DNA from: Chloracidobacterium validum
Lineage (GTDB): Bacteria; Acidobacteriota; Blastocatellia; Chloracidobacteriales; Chloracidobacteriaceae
Length of the DNA: 64,000 nucleotides
NCBI RefSeq assembly: GCF_018304825.1
Contig: NZ_CP072648.1
Coordinates: 1,719,501-1,783,500, forward strand
Reading direction: 5' to 3'
A program made the position numbers and the translations under genes. The notes below the pieces were generated by a model. It worked only from the letters and a program-made list of their open reading frames with translations. It had not been told where the DNA came from and did not search any database. The stretch's first letter is position 1. Every line of letters starts with the position of its first letter. This document shows, piece by piece, positions 35,656-44,876 of the stretch.

Positions 35656-38600
35656 ATGTCCTACACCAAAGCCAACGACTTACGAAAAGCCGAGAAGCTT
35701 GTTCAGCAAGGCAAGATCAAACCGGCGATCAAGGAATATGAAACCTTGGTCATGTCGAATCCAGGCGACACCAACTTGCTCAACATTCTTGGCGATTTGT
35801 ACGTCCGGGATGGACGAAACGACGATGCGATCATGACGTTCGTGAAGTTGGCGGAAGCGACGCTCCGGGATGGACATACCCCACGCGCCATTGCGGTTTA
35901 CAAGAAAATCTACAAGCTTGCCCCAGGCAATGCCGATGTCGCGCTCAAGCTGGCCGAGCTTTACATCCGCCAGAACCTCATGGTGGAAGCGCGTAAGCAG
36001 TACCTGGAACTTGCCGACTATTACACCAAAAACGGACGGAGCCGGCAGGCGCTTGAGTTACTCCAGCGCGTTGCAGACCTTGATCCAGAGAATGTCCCAG
36101 CGCGCTTGCGGCTAGCTGAAAACTACCAACGGGAAGGGATGCTTGAGCAAGCCATCGAGGCTTACATTGCAGCTGGCGCTCAACTCATCCGCAAGTCCAA
36201 TCTTCCTGAAGCCCAGCAGGTCTTTCAGCGGGTACTAGAACTCAATCCCCTGAGTACGCCGGCGCTCAATTCACTGGCAACGATCTATATCAAACAAGGC
36301 GATCCGGCGCGCGCGGTGGCACTTCTGGACGACGTCGCCCGCCGGCGCCCAGATGACGTTGACCTGCTCATTTTGAGCGGGCGAATTTACCTTCAGGCAG
36401 ACTTGCTCAATCAAGCCGAGGTTGCCTTACTCAAGCTCATCGAGGTTGACAAAACTCGTTTTGAGTACCTCCTGACGCTAGCACAAAAGTTCATCGAGCA
36501 CGGATCATACGACCGCGCGGTTGACCTGATTGAAAAGTGCATCGAGCCGATGATCAGTCGTCGCCAGGAAACCCGTGGGCTGGAGTTGCTCGACTTGGTC
36601 GTTGAACAGCAGCCCCACCACATCCATGCGCGGCAGTGCCTAGTTCAGATTTACAAGCGCCTTGGTGAAAACAATGAGCTTTTGATGGCGCTCAACCACT
36701 TGGCTGATGTCGCCCTGCGGCAGGTGGGTGAGCTAACCCCGCCCCAAACCCCGGCTGATGAAGCCATGCTGCAGGACGTGCGCGGCATCGCCGAAAACGC
36801 CCTCAAGCAACTCATCGAACTTGAACCCAATGAACCGGCGCACCTAGAAAAGCTGCGCAACTGGGGCTTCACCACGGTTGTTGCGCCAACGATTGCCGAA
36901 CGAGAGCGGGTCATCAATCAGCCTGTTTACACCGGTGGGGTTGGTCAACGGGTTGAATTCGTTGATATACCCACCGCCCCCACCGGCACACCAGGTTTCC
37001 CGACTGCACCATCCGAGGGCACCGGCTTCGGCTACACATCGGGTTCAGGATTTGCCGCCTTGCAGCCAAACCCAAGCGTCGGCCCCTTTGGGACGCCTGG
37101 GTTTGACTTTGTGGGCACGAACGCGGCTGCGTCTGGGGGCTTTACTGCTCCGACTCAAAGCTTTGACTCCAGCTTTGGTGGCAGCTTCAACGGCTTCCAG
37201 AGTGGCGGTTTTACCGACCTCACGCCACCGCCAAGTTATCCGCCCCTGCCGCCCCAAGAGGCATTATCCGACGAAGTGCTCCGCCTAAAGGCCGATGCCG
37301 AACGGTTCGCCAATCTCGGCATGTCCGACAAAGCCATTGAGCTGCTCGAAGAGGTGTTGACGAAAGCGCCGCAGAGCATCGAAGTTCGGCTTCTGCTCAA
37401 GAGACTCTACACGGACGCAGAACAAAAGGCCGAAGCCAGTCAACAAGCCTTGGCACTAGCCGACATTTATGCGCAGCGGGGCGATTATGCCCAAAGTCAG
37501 CACTTCACGGCCGAAGCCCAACAACTGAACCCACCGGCTACGGTAGGTTTTGATTTGTCACCTTCCATGGGTATATCGGGGCAGTCCAGCGCACCGACAA
37601 CCTACACAAGCGACGAAGTCGAAATTGACATTAGTGGCGCGGTTCGGCCACCAACGCCACCACCAACGCCACCACCGGCGCCACCACCGGCGCCACCACC
37701 GGCGCTTGAGAGCGATTTCGGCTACACACGTGACAACGGTTTCATGGTTCAGCCTGAAGTTATTTACGGTGGACCGGCGCACTTTCCGACCCCATTGCCG
37801 CCCGAACAGTTACCCAACTTTGCCGTTGAAGAGCATGTCTTTGACATAAGCAAAGGACAATCCAGTGATTCACTCAATGTCATAGCGGAAGCCAAGCTAC
37901 GCGAGCAACTGGATGGGGTAGCGTTCTATATCGAGCAGGGCTTCCTCGACCTTGCCCGGGACAATTTAGCCAAACTCAGTGTTGAGTTTCCCAATCACCC
38001 CGAAATTTTGTCACTTCTAGCCAAGGTTCAGGCTCCGCCGCCACCATCCGAGCCATCCCTTACCAGCCTAGCGATCCCCACTGGTGCTCCGGCTGACGTT
38101 CCGGTATCCCAACCGGAGTCCATGGGATCACTCATGAACGGACTGGTGAGTGAGCTTGAAAAAGCTTTGGAAGAACTCGACTTGGGTCACTTTGATGCCC
38201 CGGCGGTGACAAACCTGACATCCAAGCCAGCGCCCATTACAGATTCAACTCCATCCGGCTCACTACTCCTTGGCGAATCGGGACTCCAGGATGTCTTCGA
38301 TGAATTCAAGCAAAGCGTGGAAGTTGACGCCGAGGCCACGCCGGACTTTGAAACTCACTACAACCTTGGTCTTGCCTATAAGGATATGGACCTCTTCGAT
38401 GAAGCCATCGAAGAGTTTCAGACGGCTTTCCGCGGCACTGACCCACATGCGCCGAATCCACACTACTTCCAGGTTTGCAACATGTTGGGGCTGTGCTTCA
38501 TGGCCAAAAACGAGCCGCAACTGGCCACCGTTTGGTTCAAGCGTGGCGTAGAGGCCCCAGGTCGTACCGAAGATGAATACCAGGCCATGCGCTATGACCT

Positions 38601-38733
38601 TGGCTTGGCTTATGAAAGCTTAGGACGCTACGACCTAGCGCTGGAAGTCTTTGAAATGGTTTATGCCGTGGACATCAACTACCGCGAAGTCGCCGAAAAA
38701 CTCGCTGAACTGCGTCAACGGGTAAAGCAATAA
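35656..38733 (+). CDS. Large tetratricopeptide-repeat protein
   Basis: 1025 residues, no signal peptide. Residues 1 to about 420 are a continuous TPR array (AIKEYETLVMSNPGDTNLLN, AIAVYKKIYKLAPGNADVAL, ALELLQRVADLDPENVPARL and more). A Gly/Phe/Pro-rich linker (about 425-530), a short TPR block, a Pro-rich stretch (664-682), another TPR pair and an acidic linker follow. A C-terminal TPR trio (THYNLGLAYKDMDLFDEAIE...) ends the chain. This matches large TPR scaffolds seen in acidobacteria and myxobacteria, whose partners are mostly unknown. The small membrane protein gene follows 21 bases later. Confidence 0.82.
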   Translation: MSYTKANDLRKAEKLVQQGKIKPAIKEYETLVMSNPGDTNLLNILGDLYVRDGRNDDAIMTFVKLAEATLRDGHTPRAIAVYKKIYKLAPGNADVALKLAELYIRQNLMVEARKQYLELADYYTKNGRSRQALELLQRVADLDPENVPARLRLAENYQREGMLEQAIEAYIAAGAQLIRKSNLPEAQQVFQRVLELNPLSTPALNSLATIYIKQGDPARAVALLDDVARRRPDDVDLLILSGRIYLQADLLNQAEVALLKLIEVDKTRFEYLLTLAQKFIEHGSYDRAVDLIEKCIEPMISRRQETRGLELLDLVVEQQPHHIHARQCLVQIYKRLGENNELLMALNHLADVALRQVGELTPPQTPADEAMLQDVRGIAENALKQLIELEPNEPAHLEKLRNWGFTTVVAPTIAERERVINQPVYTGGVGQRVEFVDIPTAPTGTPGFPTAPSEGTGFGYTSGSGFAALQPNPSVGPFGTPGFDFVGTNAAASGGFTAPTQSFDSSFGGSFNGFQSGGFTDLTPPPSYPPLPPQEALSDEVLRLKADAERFANLGMSDKAIELLEEVLTKAPQSIEVRLLLKRLYTDAEQKAEASQQALALADIYAQRGDYAQSQHFTAEAQQLNPPATVGFDLSPSMGISGQSSAPTTYTSDEVEIDISGAVRPPTPPPTPPPAPPPAPPPALESDFGYTRDNGFMVQPEVIYGGPAHFPTPLPPEQLPNFAVEEHVFDISKGQSSDSLNVIAEAKLREQLDGVAFYIEQGFLDLARDNLAKLSVEFPNHPEILSLLAKVQAPPPPSEPSLTSLAIPTGAPADVPVSQPESMGSLMNGLVSELEKALEELDLGHFDAPAVTNLTSKPAPITDSTPSGSLLLGESGLQDVFDEFKQSVEVDAEATPDFETHYNLGLAYKDMDLFDEAIEEFQTAFRGTDPHAPNPHYFQVCNMLGLCFMAKNEPQLATVWFKRGVEAPGRTEDEYQAMRYDLGLAYESLGRYDLALEVFEMVYAVDINYREVAEKLAELRQRVKQ
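37648..37704 (+). repeat. In-gene proline-coding 12-bp repeats
   Basis: Units of CCACCACCGGCG and the variant with ACG repeated in frame inside the TPR gene, encoding PPTPPPTPPPAPPPAPPPA. Such repeats can vary in number between strains. Confidence 0.8.
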
Positions 38734-38754
38734 TTCTTCAGGTGATTACCCCAC

Positions 38755-39021
38755 ATGTCCGTCAAGCTTACGGCGCTGCTCTTCATGTTGCTTTGCCTTG
38801 AAGTCGGGCTACTGCTCGCCATTATTCCTTGGACGAGCTACTGGGAAAGTAACTATTTCCTGTTTTGGCTCACGGCGCGCTTTCCCAGCACCAACTTCAC
38901 CGCCATTGTTCAAAGCGGCTATGTTCGCGGGGCGGTAACTGGCATCGGCTTGGCCAACATTGCGCTTGGACTCCTCGAAGTCAGCGGGCTTAACCTGGCC
39001 GGCAGCCGGGCAGAGGCATAA
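38755..39021 (+). CDS. Small two-helix membrane protein
   Basis: 88 residues. The N-terminal helix is LTALLFMLLCLEVGLLLAII and a second weaker one is VTGIGLANIALGLLEVSGL, with an aromatic segment between (WTSYWESNYFLFWL). I do not recognise the family. It starts 21 bases after the TPR gene and is probably co-transcribed with it; the pair could act together at the membrane, which is inference. Confidence 0.62.
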   Translation: MSVKLTALLFMLLCLEVGLLLAIIPWTSYWESNYFLFWLTARFPSTNFTAIVQSGYVRGAVTGIGLANIALGLLEVSGLNLAGSRAEA

Positions 39022-39066
39022 GAACGCAGCCGACCTAAGCCGTCGGTCACTCTCCTTTATCCCTCA

Positions 39067-40881
39067 TCACTCGCCGATATCAATCGCAGCACTTTTGGCC
39101 AGCTCGGCCCGGAAAGCGGCCATTTGCGCCGGAGGAACTTGCCAGTTAGCATCGAGTGGAACGCTTGCCGGCCGTAGCCAATCGGCAGGTTTTGGCACCG
39201 CCCGCCACCAGGCCGCATAGCGCCCAATGACGGCTTCCCGGTCGCGCTCGTCGGCAAGGTAGAAAAATCCAAAGTCTTCGCCGGAGACGCTTCGCAGTGC
39301 GTCATAGGCGAAGTACCGCACGGCGGGGTACGTATCGCGCAAGGCTTCGATCAGGAAGGGAATGGCCCACTTGCGGTCACGCGCGCGGCCATCGGCTCCG
39401 CTCGTCCCCAGTGCCCAGGCGGCGGTGATTCGGGCAGAAGGGTCCTTGCTAAAGAGCGCGCGAACCATTTCTGAGCGCCGCGCTTCGGGTCGCGCGGCAT
39501 TTGTCTTGGAAAGGGCATACCGCGGCCCATACCACTGCGTCATGTAACGCGCCGCCCACTCGGCGCTTTCACCGGGATGGCACATGTTGCACCCATTCGG
39601 CATCTCGGTTGAAAGGCTCTTGTCTGGCTCAGGGTTGAGAATGCGGTGCGTCCGCTTCGCCGTCAGTAGTCCGAAGGAAATGCGTGGCCGGTGACACTCG
39701 TAACAGGCGCTACCGCTGCTATCGGCTGGATGGTGGGTGTGAGCTTCCAGGTTGGCGGCAATTGCCGCATGGCACTGCGTGCAGGACTTGTTGCCGCGCA
39801 TCTCGTCGTGCATCAGTGACTGCTGACGGCCTTTGTGCACGTCATGGCAGCTTATGCAGGTCATATTTCCTTCGGTATGACACTTGCTCATCAGCAGCCC
39901 CTGGTATTCATACGCGGTCAGCCGTGGCGTCCCGTCTGGGTAAAAGCGCGGCGCGAAACTGTAGTCGCCGACCTTGGCCGTGATGTCGAGGGGGCGATAA
40001 TACTTCGCCAAGTCTTCGCCAGGCGTATAAGGGTCGCCCTTGGCCATGATTTGCCGAATGTTATCTAGCTCCACCGGAAGCCGCTGCCCATGGCAATGGC
40101 CACAAACTTGCGTATTGGCGCGTTTCTCAGCCTTGGCCTGATTGACAATGGTGGGGTCGTCTGCTCGCGCTACGCGCCGCAGCCAGGTCCAGCCCAGCGC
40201 CTGATTCTTTTCGATGTGTAGCTTTCCGGGTCCATGGCAGGCCTCGCACCCAATCCCCAGTTCCTCGACTTTGGTTCCCGTGAACTGCCCGGTCTTCAAA
40301 TCCAGGCCGGGGTTGCCCTTGACGTTGTGGCAGAAAATGCAGTTGTTGTTCCACACACTCGTGTGGCGGCCGAAGTCTGGCAAGTCTGGATGAAGAAACA
40401 GGCCTTGCAGGTTGAACCAGTACTTTTTCTCGATGTTCCAGGCGATGGGCAGACGGTAAAACGTCGTGCCAACCTGGGTCACATACTGCTGGAAACGGCG
40501 CGAACCGACGGTACGGACAATCTTCGCTACCGCCAGGCGACCACTTGGGTCAAGCGTTTCCATGAAAAATTCATCACCACGCCGAAACATGCGTGAAGTC
40601 ACGCCGTTGTAGGTGTACGTCGCATCGTTGAAGTCCCCTACCACTGACGCCGGCGTAGCCACTTGCGTCATCTTGTGATGATGCGACTGCGACCAGTGTT
40701 CAGACTCCTCCTGATGACAGGCGCGGCAGCTTTCCGACCCGACATAGTCCACCTGGGACAAATCTGGAGCGTAGGCGCGCATGGCAGCGACTTGCTGCCG
40801 CCAAACGAACCAGGCGAGCGCGGCTGCGACGCCACACCCAAGGACGATACTCAACTTCAGCGTGGTTGACTTCGAGAACAT
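39067..40881 (-). CDS. Membrane-anchored octaheme cytochrome c with C-terminal HEAT-like repeats
   Basis: 604 residues. An N-terminal anchor helix (about 9-27) is followed by eight CxxCH haem sites at 52, 181, 212, 260, 342, 367, 393 and 431. The haem part resembles cytochrome c554-type multihaem proteins (GSESCRACHQEESEHWSQSHH, MTCISCHDVHKGRQQSLMHD). The last ~150 residues are HEAT-like helices (EMVRALFSKDPSARITAAWAL, FLIEALRDTYPAVRYFAYDAL). Likely periplasmic electron transfer; the catalytic reaction, if any, is unknown. The M1-like gene upstream ends 15 bases before it. Confidence 0.85.
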   Translation of the reverse strand: MFSKSTTLKLSIVLGCGVAAALAWFVWRQQVAAMRAYAPDLSQVDYVGSESCRACHQEESEHWSQSHHHKMTQVATPASVVGDFNDATYTYNGVTSRMFRRGDEFFMETLDPSGRLAVAKIVRTVGSRRFQQYVTQVGTTFYRLPIAWNIEKKYWFNLQGLFLHPDLPDFGRHTSVWNNNCIFCHNVKGNPGLDLKTGQFTGTKVEELGIGCEACHGPGKLHIEKNQALGWTWLRRVARADDPTIVNQAKAEKRANTQVCGHCHGQRLPVELDNIRQIMAKGDPYTPGEDLAKYYRPLDITAKVGDYSFAPRFYPDGTPRLTAYEYQGLLMSKCHTEGNMTCISCHDVHKGRQQSLMHDEMRGNKSCTQCHAAIAANLEAHTHHPADSSGSACYECHRPRISFGLLTAKRTHRILNPEPDKSLSTEMPNGCNMCHPGESAEWAARYMTQWYGPRYALSKTNAARPEARRSEMVRALFSKDPSARITAAWALGTSGADGRARDRKWAIPFLIEALRDTYPAVRYFAYDALRSVSGEDFGFFYLADERDREAVIGRYAAWWRAVPKPADWLRPASVPLDANWQVPPAQMAAFRAELAKSAAIDIGE

Positions 40882-40896
40882 GGCGATTCAGGCCGT

Positions 40897-43119
40897 CTAC
40901 GGCTCAGGGCGATATGGCCGTTCGAGATACCGCCGGGCTTGCTCGCTGGCTTCCGCGCTATCACCCAAGTCAATGACTTTCTTGTATTCCGCCACAGCCC
41001 GGTCACGCTGTCCCAGCGCATCATAGGCATTGCCTTTTTTGAGCGCGGCCCAAGCTTCAACCCAGCGTGGGCGCAGATCGCCATCCAGCGCCTCATCAAA
41101 GGCATCACGCGCTTTTTCGTAGTTTCGCTGGCTTAGGTACAGCAGTCCGAGATTATACCATGCCCAGCTACTGCGACGATTGACGCGAATGGCGGCTTCA
41201 AACTGTTGTTGAGCTTCAGCGAACTCGCCATCCTCAACGTGCTGGATGCCGCGCCGCACGACCACCGCCACGCGCAGCTCATCTGACGTGCGTAAGATTT
41301 TGGCATCGGGGTCAATGAGCAGCTCGCGCGGCTCGGAAGTGGCGCTGAGGCTAAAGCTGGCTTCCCGTCCATTGAACTGGAGCGTCGCGCGTTCGCTTCC
41401 ACCTTTGGCTTCGAGCGTCACATCCACTGGCATGCGGAAACCTTCCAGGTTTTGTTCAAGCGTCCCCCGCACCCGATAACCACCGCTCGAAACGCGCAGA
41501 ATCTTGTAGTCCGGGACAAACTCCGGCACACCCGTCGAATCTACCCACAGGGCAAAAAACCAGCGCAGGTCTTGCCCTGCGGTTTGGCTGGCCAGGTTCT
41601 CAAAGTCGGCCAAGCTGATTGGTTGTTCGAGGTATTGGTTATAACAAGTCTGCAAAAGCCGGAAAAATACTTCCTCGCCAAGAAAACCCCGCAGCATCCG
41701 AAAGACAAACGCGCCCTTGTAAAACATGATCGAGCGATAGGCAGAGGACTGATCATCGAGTTCGGCTGGGGTGCGGCGGAGCGACGACTGTGACTCGAAG
41801 GCCAGCGCCCGCTCCAGAAAGTCCCGCACCAACTCACGAAATTCGCCTTCGTTCCGCCGAGTTTCCTCAACCAGCAGATAGGCGTAGGTCGCCAGCCCCT
41901 GTGACAGCCAAGCATCATCAAAGGACTTCAGAACTACCCCTTGCCCCCACCACTGAAAGGCGGTTTCACGACACAGCAGTTCACGTGGCAGGTCGCGGGA
42001 GCGAAAGACTCGCCCCGCCAGGAGTGTCACGCCGGCTGTCGTCGTGGCATCAAGGCTTTCGTCATCTATTTCGGCAAGGTCAAGCTTAGGGCCAAAGGCG
42101 TAGCGACCGAAATGTTGTTCATAGCGATCAAGCGCCTGGGCAACCACCTCCGCATACGCCGCCGCCAGAGCTTCGTTGCCCGGGCGCGTATAGACCGACA
42201 CTTGGGCATCGCCTTGCTGCCACGTCTGCACTTGGTACCGACCGATGGCAAGGTTGCCAAACAGCACGCGCCGAACCGAAGCAAACGACCAGCGCGTGCG
42301 CGTACCCGTGCCACTTGGCAGAGCCGCGGCCGCCTGCGGCAAGGAAGCTGCCTGCGGCAAGGAAGCTGCCGCGGCCGGAGAAGCCGTGCTTGAAAAAGAT
42401 GGGAAGGCACGCGCCTGCCAAGACATTGTTCCCGGCCGCCGTGGACGCGGACGCGGGGGCGGCGTAGGACGCGGCGTGACCTCCGGTGGCGGCGGGGCGC
42501 GACGCTCCGGCTCAAGGGATGGCACACCCGGGCCGGTTATCGGCTGCTTTGACTGAAACCCATAGCCCACCACCGTCAAACCATCTGGAACGGTCAGGTT
42601 GAGCGTGAAGGTTGCCGTATCAGACGCATAACCGTGGAAGGGAAACCATCGCGCGCCGTAGAGCAGATAGGCCGTTCCATCTTGTCCGACATAGGCTAAC
42701 CGCTTGTTGGCCAAGACACCGCCTTCCGCCGAAAGCAACTGCCCGGCGTATTCCACAGTCACGGCAAACGGCACTCCCGGCGTCGTTGCCTGCGGCAGAG
42801 CAATCCGCAGATCGAGGTCCCGTAAGCGATCTTGCGTGAACTGAAGCGGCTGGCGGTTCTCATCCAGCACGCGCTTGACTTCGAGAGAGCCGTTGAACTC
42901 GAACACCACCGACTGCATTGGTCGGCGCGCATCCATTGTCACCTTGGCGCGCGCCACGAAGGTTTGGGTTGCCGGAATGATTTCGGCGTCGATTCGGTAA
43001 TCCAGAATGTCGAGCGGGTCGTCAGCCGGCACGCCCCAAACTGTGGTCAAACTTCCCAAGACAGTCAGCAACACCAGGAAGACACCAAGCTGGGTTACTT
43101 GCCGAAAAGTGTACGCCAT
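40897..43119 (-). CDS. Degenerate M1 aminopeptidase-like protein with C-terminal TPRs
   Basis: 740 residues with a signal peptide (LGVFLVLLTVLGSLTTVWG). The N-terminal M1 beta domain (31-200) is followed by a Pro/Ala-rich insert (200-270) holding a tandem AASLPQ repeat, then the gluzincin-like domain. Where active M1 enzymes have HExxH...E, this protein reads RETAFQWWGQ (R384, F388) and WLSQGLATY (Q407), so all three zinc ligands are replaced although Glu385 is kept; the GAMEN loop is lost as well. TPR repeats fill 625-725. Peptidase activity is unlikely; a scaffold or binding role is inferred. Overlaps the ubiD end by 25 bases. Confidence 0.82.
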   Translation of the reverse strand: MAYTFRQVTQLGVFLVLLTVLGSLTTVWGVPADDPLDILDYRIDAEIIPATQTFVARAKVTMDARRPMQSVVFEFNGSLEVKRVLDENRQPLQFTQDRLRDLDLRIALPQATTPGVPFAVTVEYAGQLLSAEGGVLANKRLAYVGQDGTAYLLYGARWFPFHGYASDTATFTLNLTVPDGLTVVGYGFQSKQPITGPGVPSLEPERRAPPPPEVTPRPTPPPRPRPRRPGTMSWQARAFPSFSSTASPAAAASLPQAASLPQAAAALPSGTGTRTRWSFASVRRVLFGNLAIGRYQVQTWQQGDAQVSVYTRPGNEALAAAYAEVVAQALDRYEQHFGRYAFGPKLDLAEIDDESLDATTTAGVTLLAGRVFRSRDLPRELLCRETAFQWWGQGVVLKSFDDAWLSQGLATYAYLLVEETRRNEGEFRELVRDFLERALAFESQSSLRRTPAELDDQSSAYRSIMFYKGAFVFRMLRGFLGEEVFFRLLQTCYNQYLEQPISLADFENLASQTAGQDLRWFFALWVDSTGVPEFVPDYKILRVSSGGYRVRGTLEQNLEGFRMPVDVTLEAKGGSERATLQFNGREASFSLSATSEPRELLIDPDAKILRTSDELRVAVVVRRGIQHVEDGEFAEAQQQFEAAIRVNRRSSWAWYNLGLLYLSQRNYEKARDAFDEALDGDLRPRWVEAWAALKKGNAYDALGQRDRAVAEYKKVIDLGDSAEASEQARRYLERPYRPEP
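42332..42367 (-). repeat. Tandem 18-bp repeat in the M1-like gene
   Basis: Two exact copies of GCCTGCGGCAAGGAAGCT (42332-42349, 42350-42367), encoding the doubled AASLPQ in the linker. Confidence 0.88.
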
Positions 43120-44543
43120 TTTTCATCCACCTTACGCTGAATCTCGGTCGTCATGCGATTCTCCCTGGGCCAGGGGCGAGTAAAGCCCTCACTGGGCCAC
43201 TTGCGGGTGGCATCAATCCCCATCTTTGAGCCATAGGCCGGCAAGCGGGCCGCGTGGTCGAGCGCATCAATCGGTCCAAGCGTAAACTGGATGTCACGTT
43301 CTGGATCAATGTTGTTGAGGACGTACCACGCCACATAGCTCGCATCATGTACCGGTACGTCGTCGTCCACCACCACGACAACTTTGGTGAACATCAACTG
43401 CCCGGTGCCCCACAAAGCGTTCATGATTTTGCGGGCATGGCCCGGATAAGCCTTCTTGATGGAAACAATCGCCAGGTTGTGAAACACACCTTCAAATGGA
43501 AGGTGCATATCCACAATTTCAGGAAACTGGCGGCGAAGCACCGGTTTGGCAATTTCACCAACCGCTTCCCCCATCCAGCAGTCTTCCATTGGGGGGCGGC
43601 CCACGATGGTGGTTTGGTAAATCGGGTTGCGGCGGTGCGTCACACAGGTCACATGAAAGACTGGGTAGTTGTCGGCTTCAGTGTAAAAGCCGGTGTGGTC
43701 GCCAAATGGCCCTTCGGTGCGCAGTTCCTGGGGATCAACGTACCCTTCGAGCACAATCTCGGCCGTTGCCGGAACTTCCAGATCGTTTGTGACGCACTTG
43801 ACCATCGGAACGGGCTTGCCGCGCAAAAAGCCGGCCAGCATCATTTCATCCACATCATCCGGGAGGGGAAAAATCGCAGCGAAGGTCAGCACCGGGTCGC
43901 CACCGATGGCCACGGACACCGGCAGGCGGTCGCCCCGCTCCAACGCCATGCGCCAGTGCGCGGCTCCATGCTTATGAATCTGCCAGTGCATGCCGGTCGT
44001 GCAAGCGTCATAGAGCTGCATGCGATACATCCCGACGTTGCGCCGTCCGGTCGCCGGATGATTGGTAAACACCAGCGGAAAGGTAATGAAGCGGCCGCCA
44101 TCTTCCGGCCAGCACTGCAAAATCGGAAGGCGGCGCAGGTCAAATTCCCCTTCCCGCAAGATGATTTCCTGACATGGTCCCTGTTTGACGCGCTTTGGAA
44201 AGACGGCTCCCAGCTCGGCAAACTTGGGCAGCAACTTGACCTTTTCCAACATTCCCTGGGGGGACTTGAAATCAAGAATCTCGTTCAGCCGACCGGCAAT
44301 TTCCGCATACTGCTTGACCCCCAGGGCCATGAGCATGCGGCGGCGACTTCCCAAGGCATTGATGATCACCGGAATTGGTGATTCTTCAACCCGCTCAAAC
44401 AACAGCGCCGGCCCGCCCGACTTTGATACGCGGTCGGTGATTTCGGTGATTTCGAGGTGGCAGGATACCGGAGTTTTGATGCGCTTGAGTTCGCCGGCTT
44501 GTTCCAGATCGCGGATAAACGCTCGTAGGTCTTCGTAAGGCAT
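43095..44543 (-). CDS. ubiD: UbiD-family prenylated-FMN decarboxylase
   Basis: 482 residues starting MPYEDLRAFIRDLEQAGELK. The family normally removes the carboxyl group from 4-hydroxy-3-polyprenylbenzoate or related aromatic or unsaturated acids, using prenylated FMN made by UbiX. Visible motifs: NVGMYRMQLYD (cofactor site), HWRMALERGDRLPVSVAIGGD, TNDLEVPATAEIVLEGYVDP, and the catalytic EGPFGDHTGFYTE with Glu and Asp. C-terminal KMGIDATRKWP is typical. UbiX is not adjacent. The menaquinone-pathway MqnP-linked UbiD homologue is an alternative to the ubiquinone role. Confidence 0.92.
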   Translation of the reverse strand: MPYEDLRAFIRDLEQAGELKRIKTPVSCHLEITEITDRVSKSGGPALLFERVEESPIPVIINALGSRRRMLMALGVKQYAEIAGRLNEILDFKSPQGMLEKVKLLPKFAELGAVFPKRVKQGPCQEIILREGEFDLRRLPILQCWPEDGGRFITFPLVFTNHPATGRRNVGMYRMQLYDACTTGMHWQIHKHGAAHWRMALERGDRLPVSVAIGGDPVLTFAAIFPLPDDVDEMMLAGFLRGKPVPMVKCVTNDLEVPATAEIVLEGYVDPQELRTEGPFGDHTGFYTEADNYPVFHVTCVTHRRNPIYQTTIVGRPPMEDCWMGEAVGEIAKPVLRRQFPEIVDMHLPFEGVFHNLAIVSIKKAYPGHARKIMNALWGTGQLMFTKVVVVVDDDVPVHDASYVAWYVLNNIDPERDIQFTLGPIDALDHAARLPAYGSKMGIDATRKWPSEGFTRPWPRENRMTTEIQRKVDEKWRTLFGK

Positions 44544-44714
44544 GGTTGAACAAGAACACCGAGAAAATGCAGCCGTCCGTCGGCGTCCCACTCGCCGCCA
44601 CGACGGCTAAAGACGCAAACTACTGCATGTTAGGTTGCAATCGGAAATAATTTTGGACGTGGTCGAGCGGGTTGCCACGCGACCTGAACCACCAGGCACA
44701 TCAACCCACGGCCC

Positions 44715-44751
44715 AAAAAAGCAAGCGGACAGGCTCACGACCTGTCCGCTT
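44715..44751 (-). terminator. Rho-independent terminator after tRNA-Ala
   Basis: 11-bp perfect stem (AAGCGGACAGG at 44723-44733 with 44741-44751), 7-base loop, then GC and TTTTTT on the minus strand; nine bases past the tRNA 3' end. Confidence 0.9.
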
Positions 44752-44759
44752 CAGAAACT

Positions 44760-44835
44760 TGGTGGAGGTAAGCGGGATCGAACCGCTGACCTCTGCAATG
44801 CCATTGCAGCGCTCTCCCAGCTGAGCTATACCCCC
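44760..44835 (-). tRNA. tRNA-Ala (anticodon GGC)
   Basis: 76 bases including an encoded CCA. Acceptor stem GGGGGTA/TACCTCC (one G-T pair), D arm GCTCAGCTGGGAGAGC, anticodon stem CTGCA/TGCAG around loop ATGGCAT (anticodon GGC), T arm with GGTTCGATCC. Followed directly by a strong terminator. Confidence 0.95.
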
Positions 44836-44876
44836 ACAGGCGCGAATCGAATCTACCACGACTCGCACTCGTTAGG

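Noticed and set aside
43254-44381. Open frame of 375 codons on the plus strand
   Set aside because: Antisense to ubiD, which has all its catalytic motifs.
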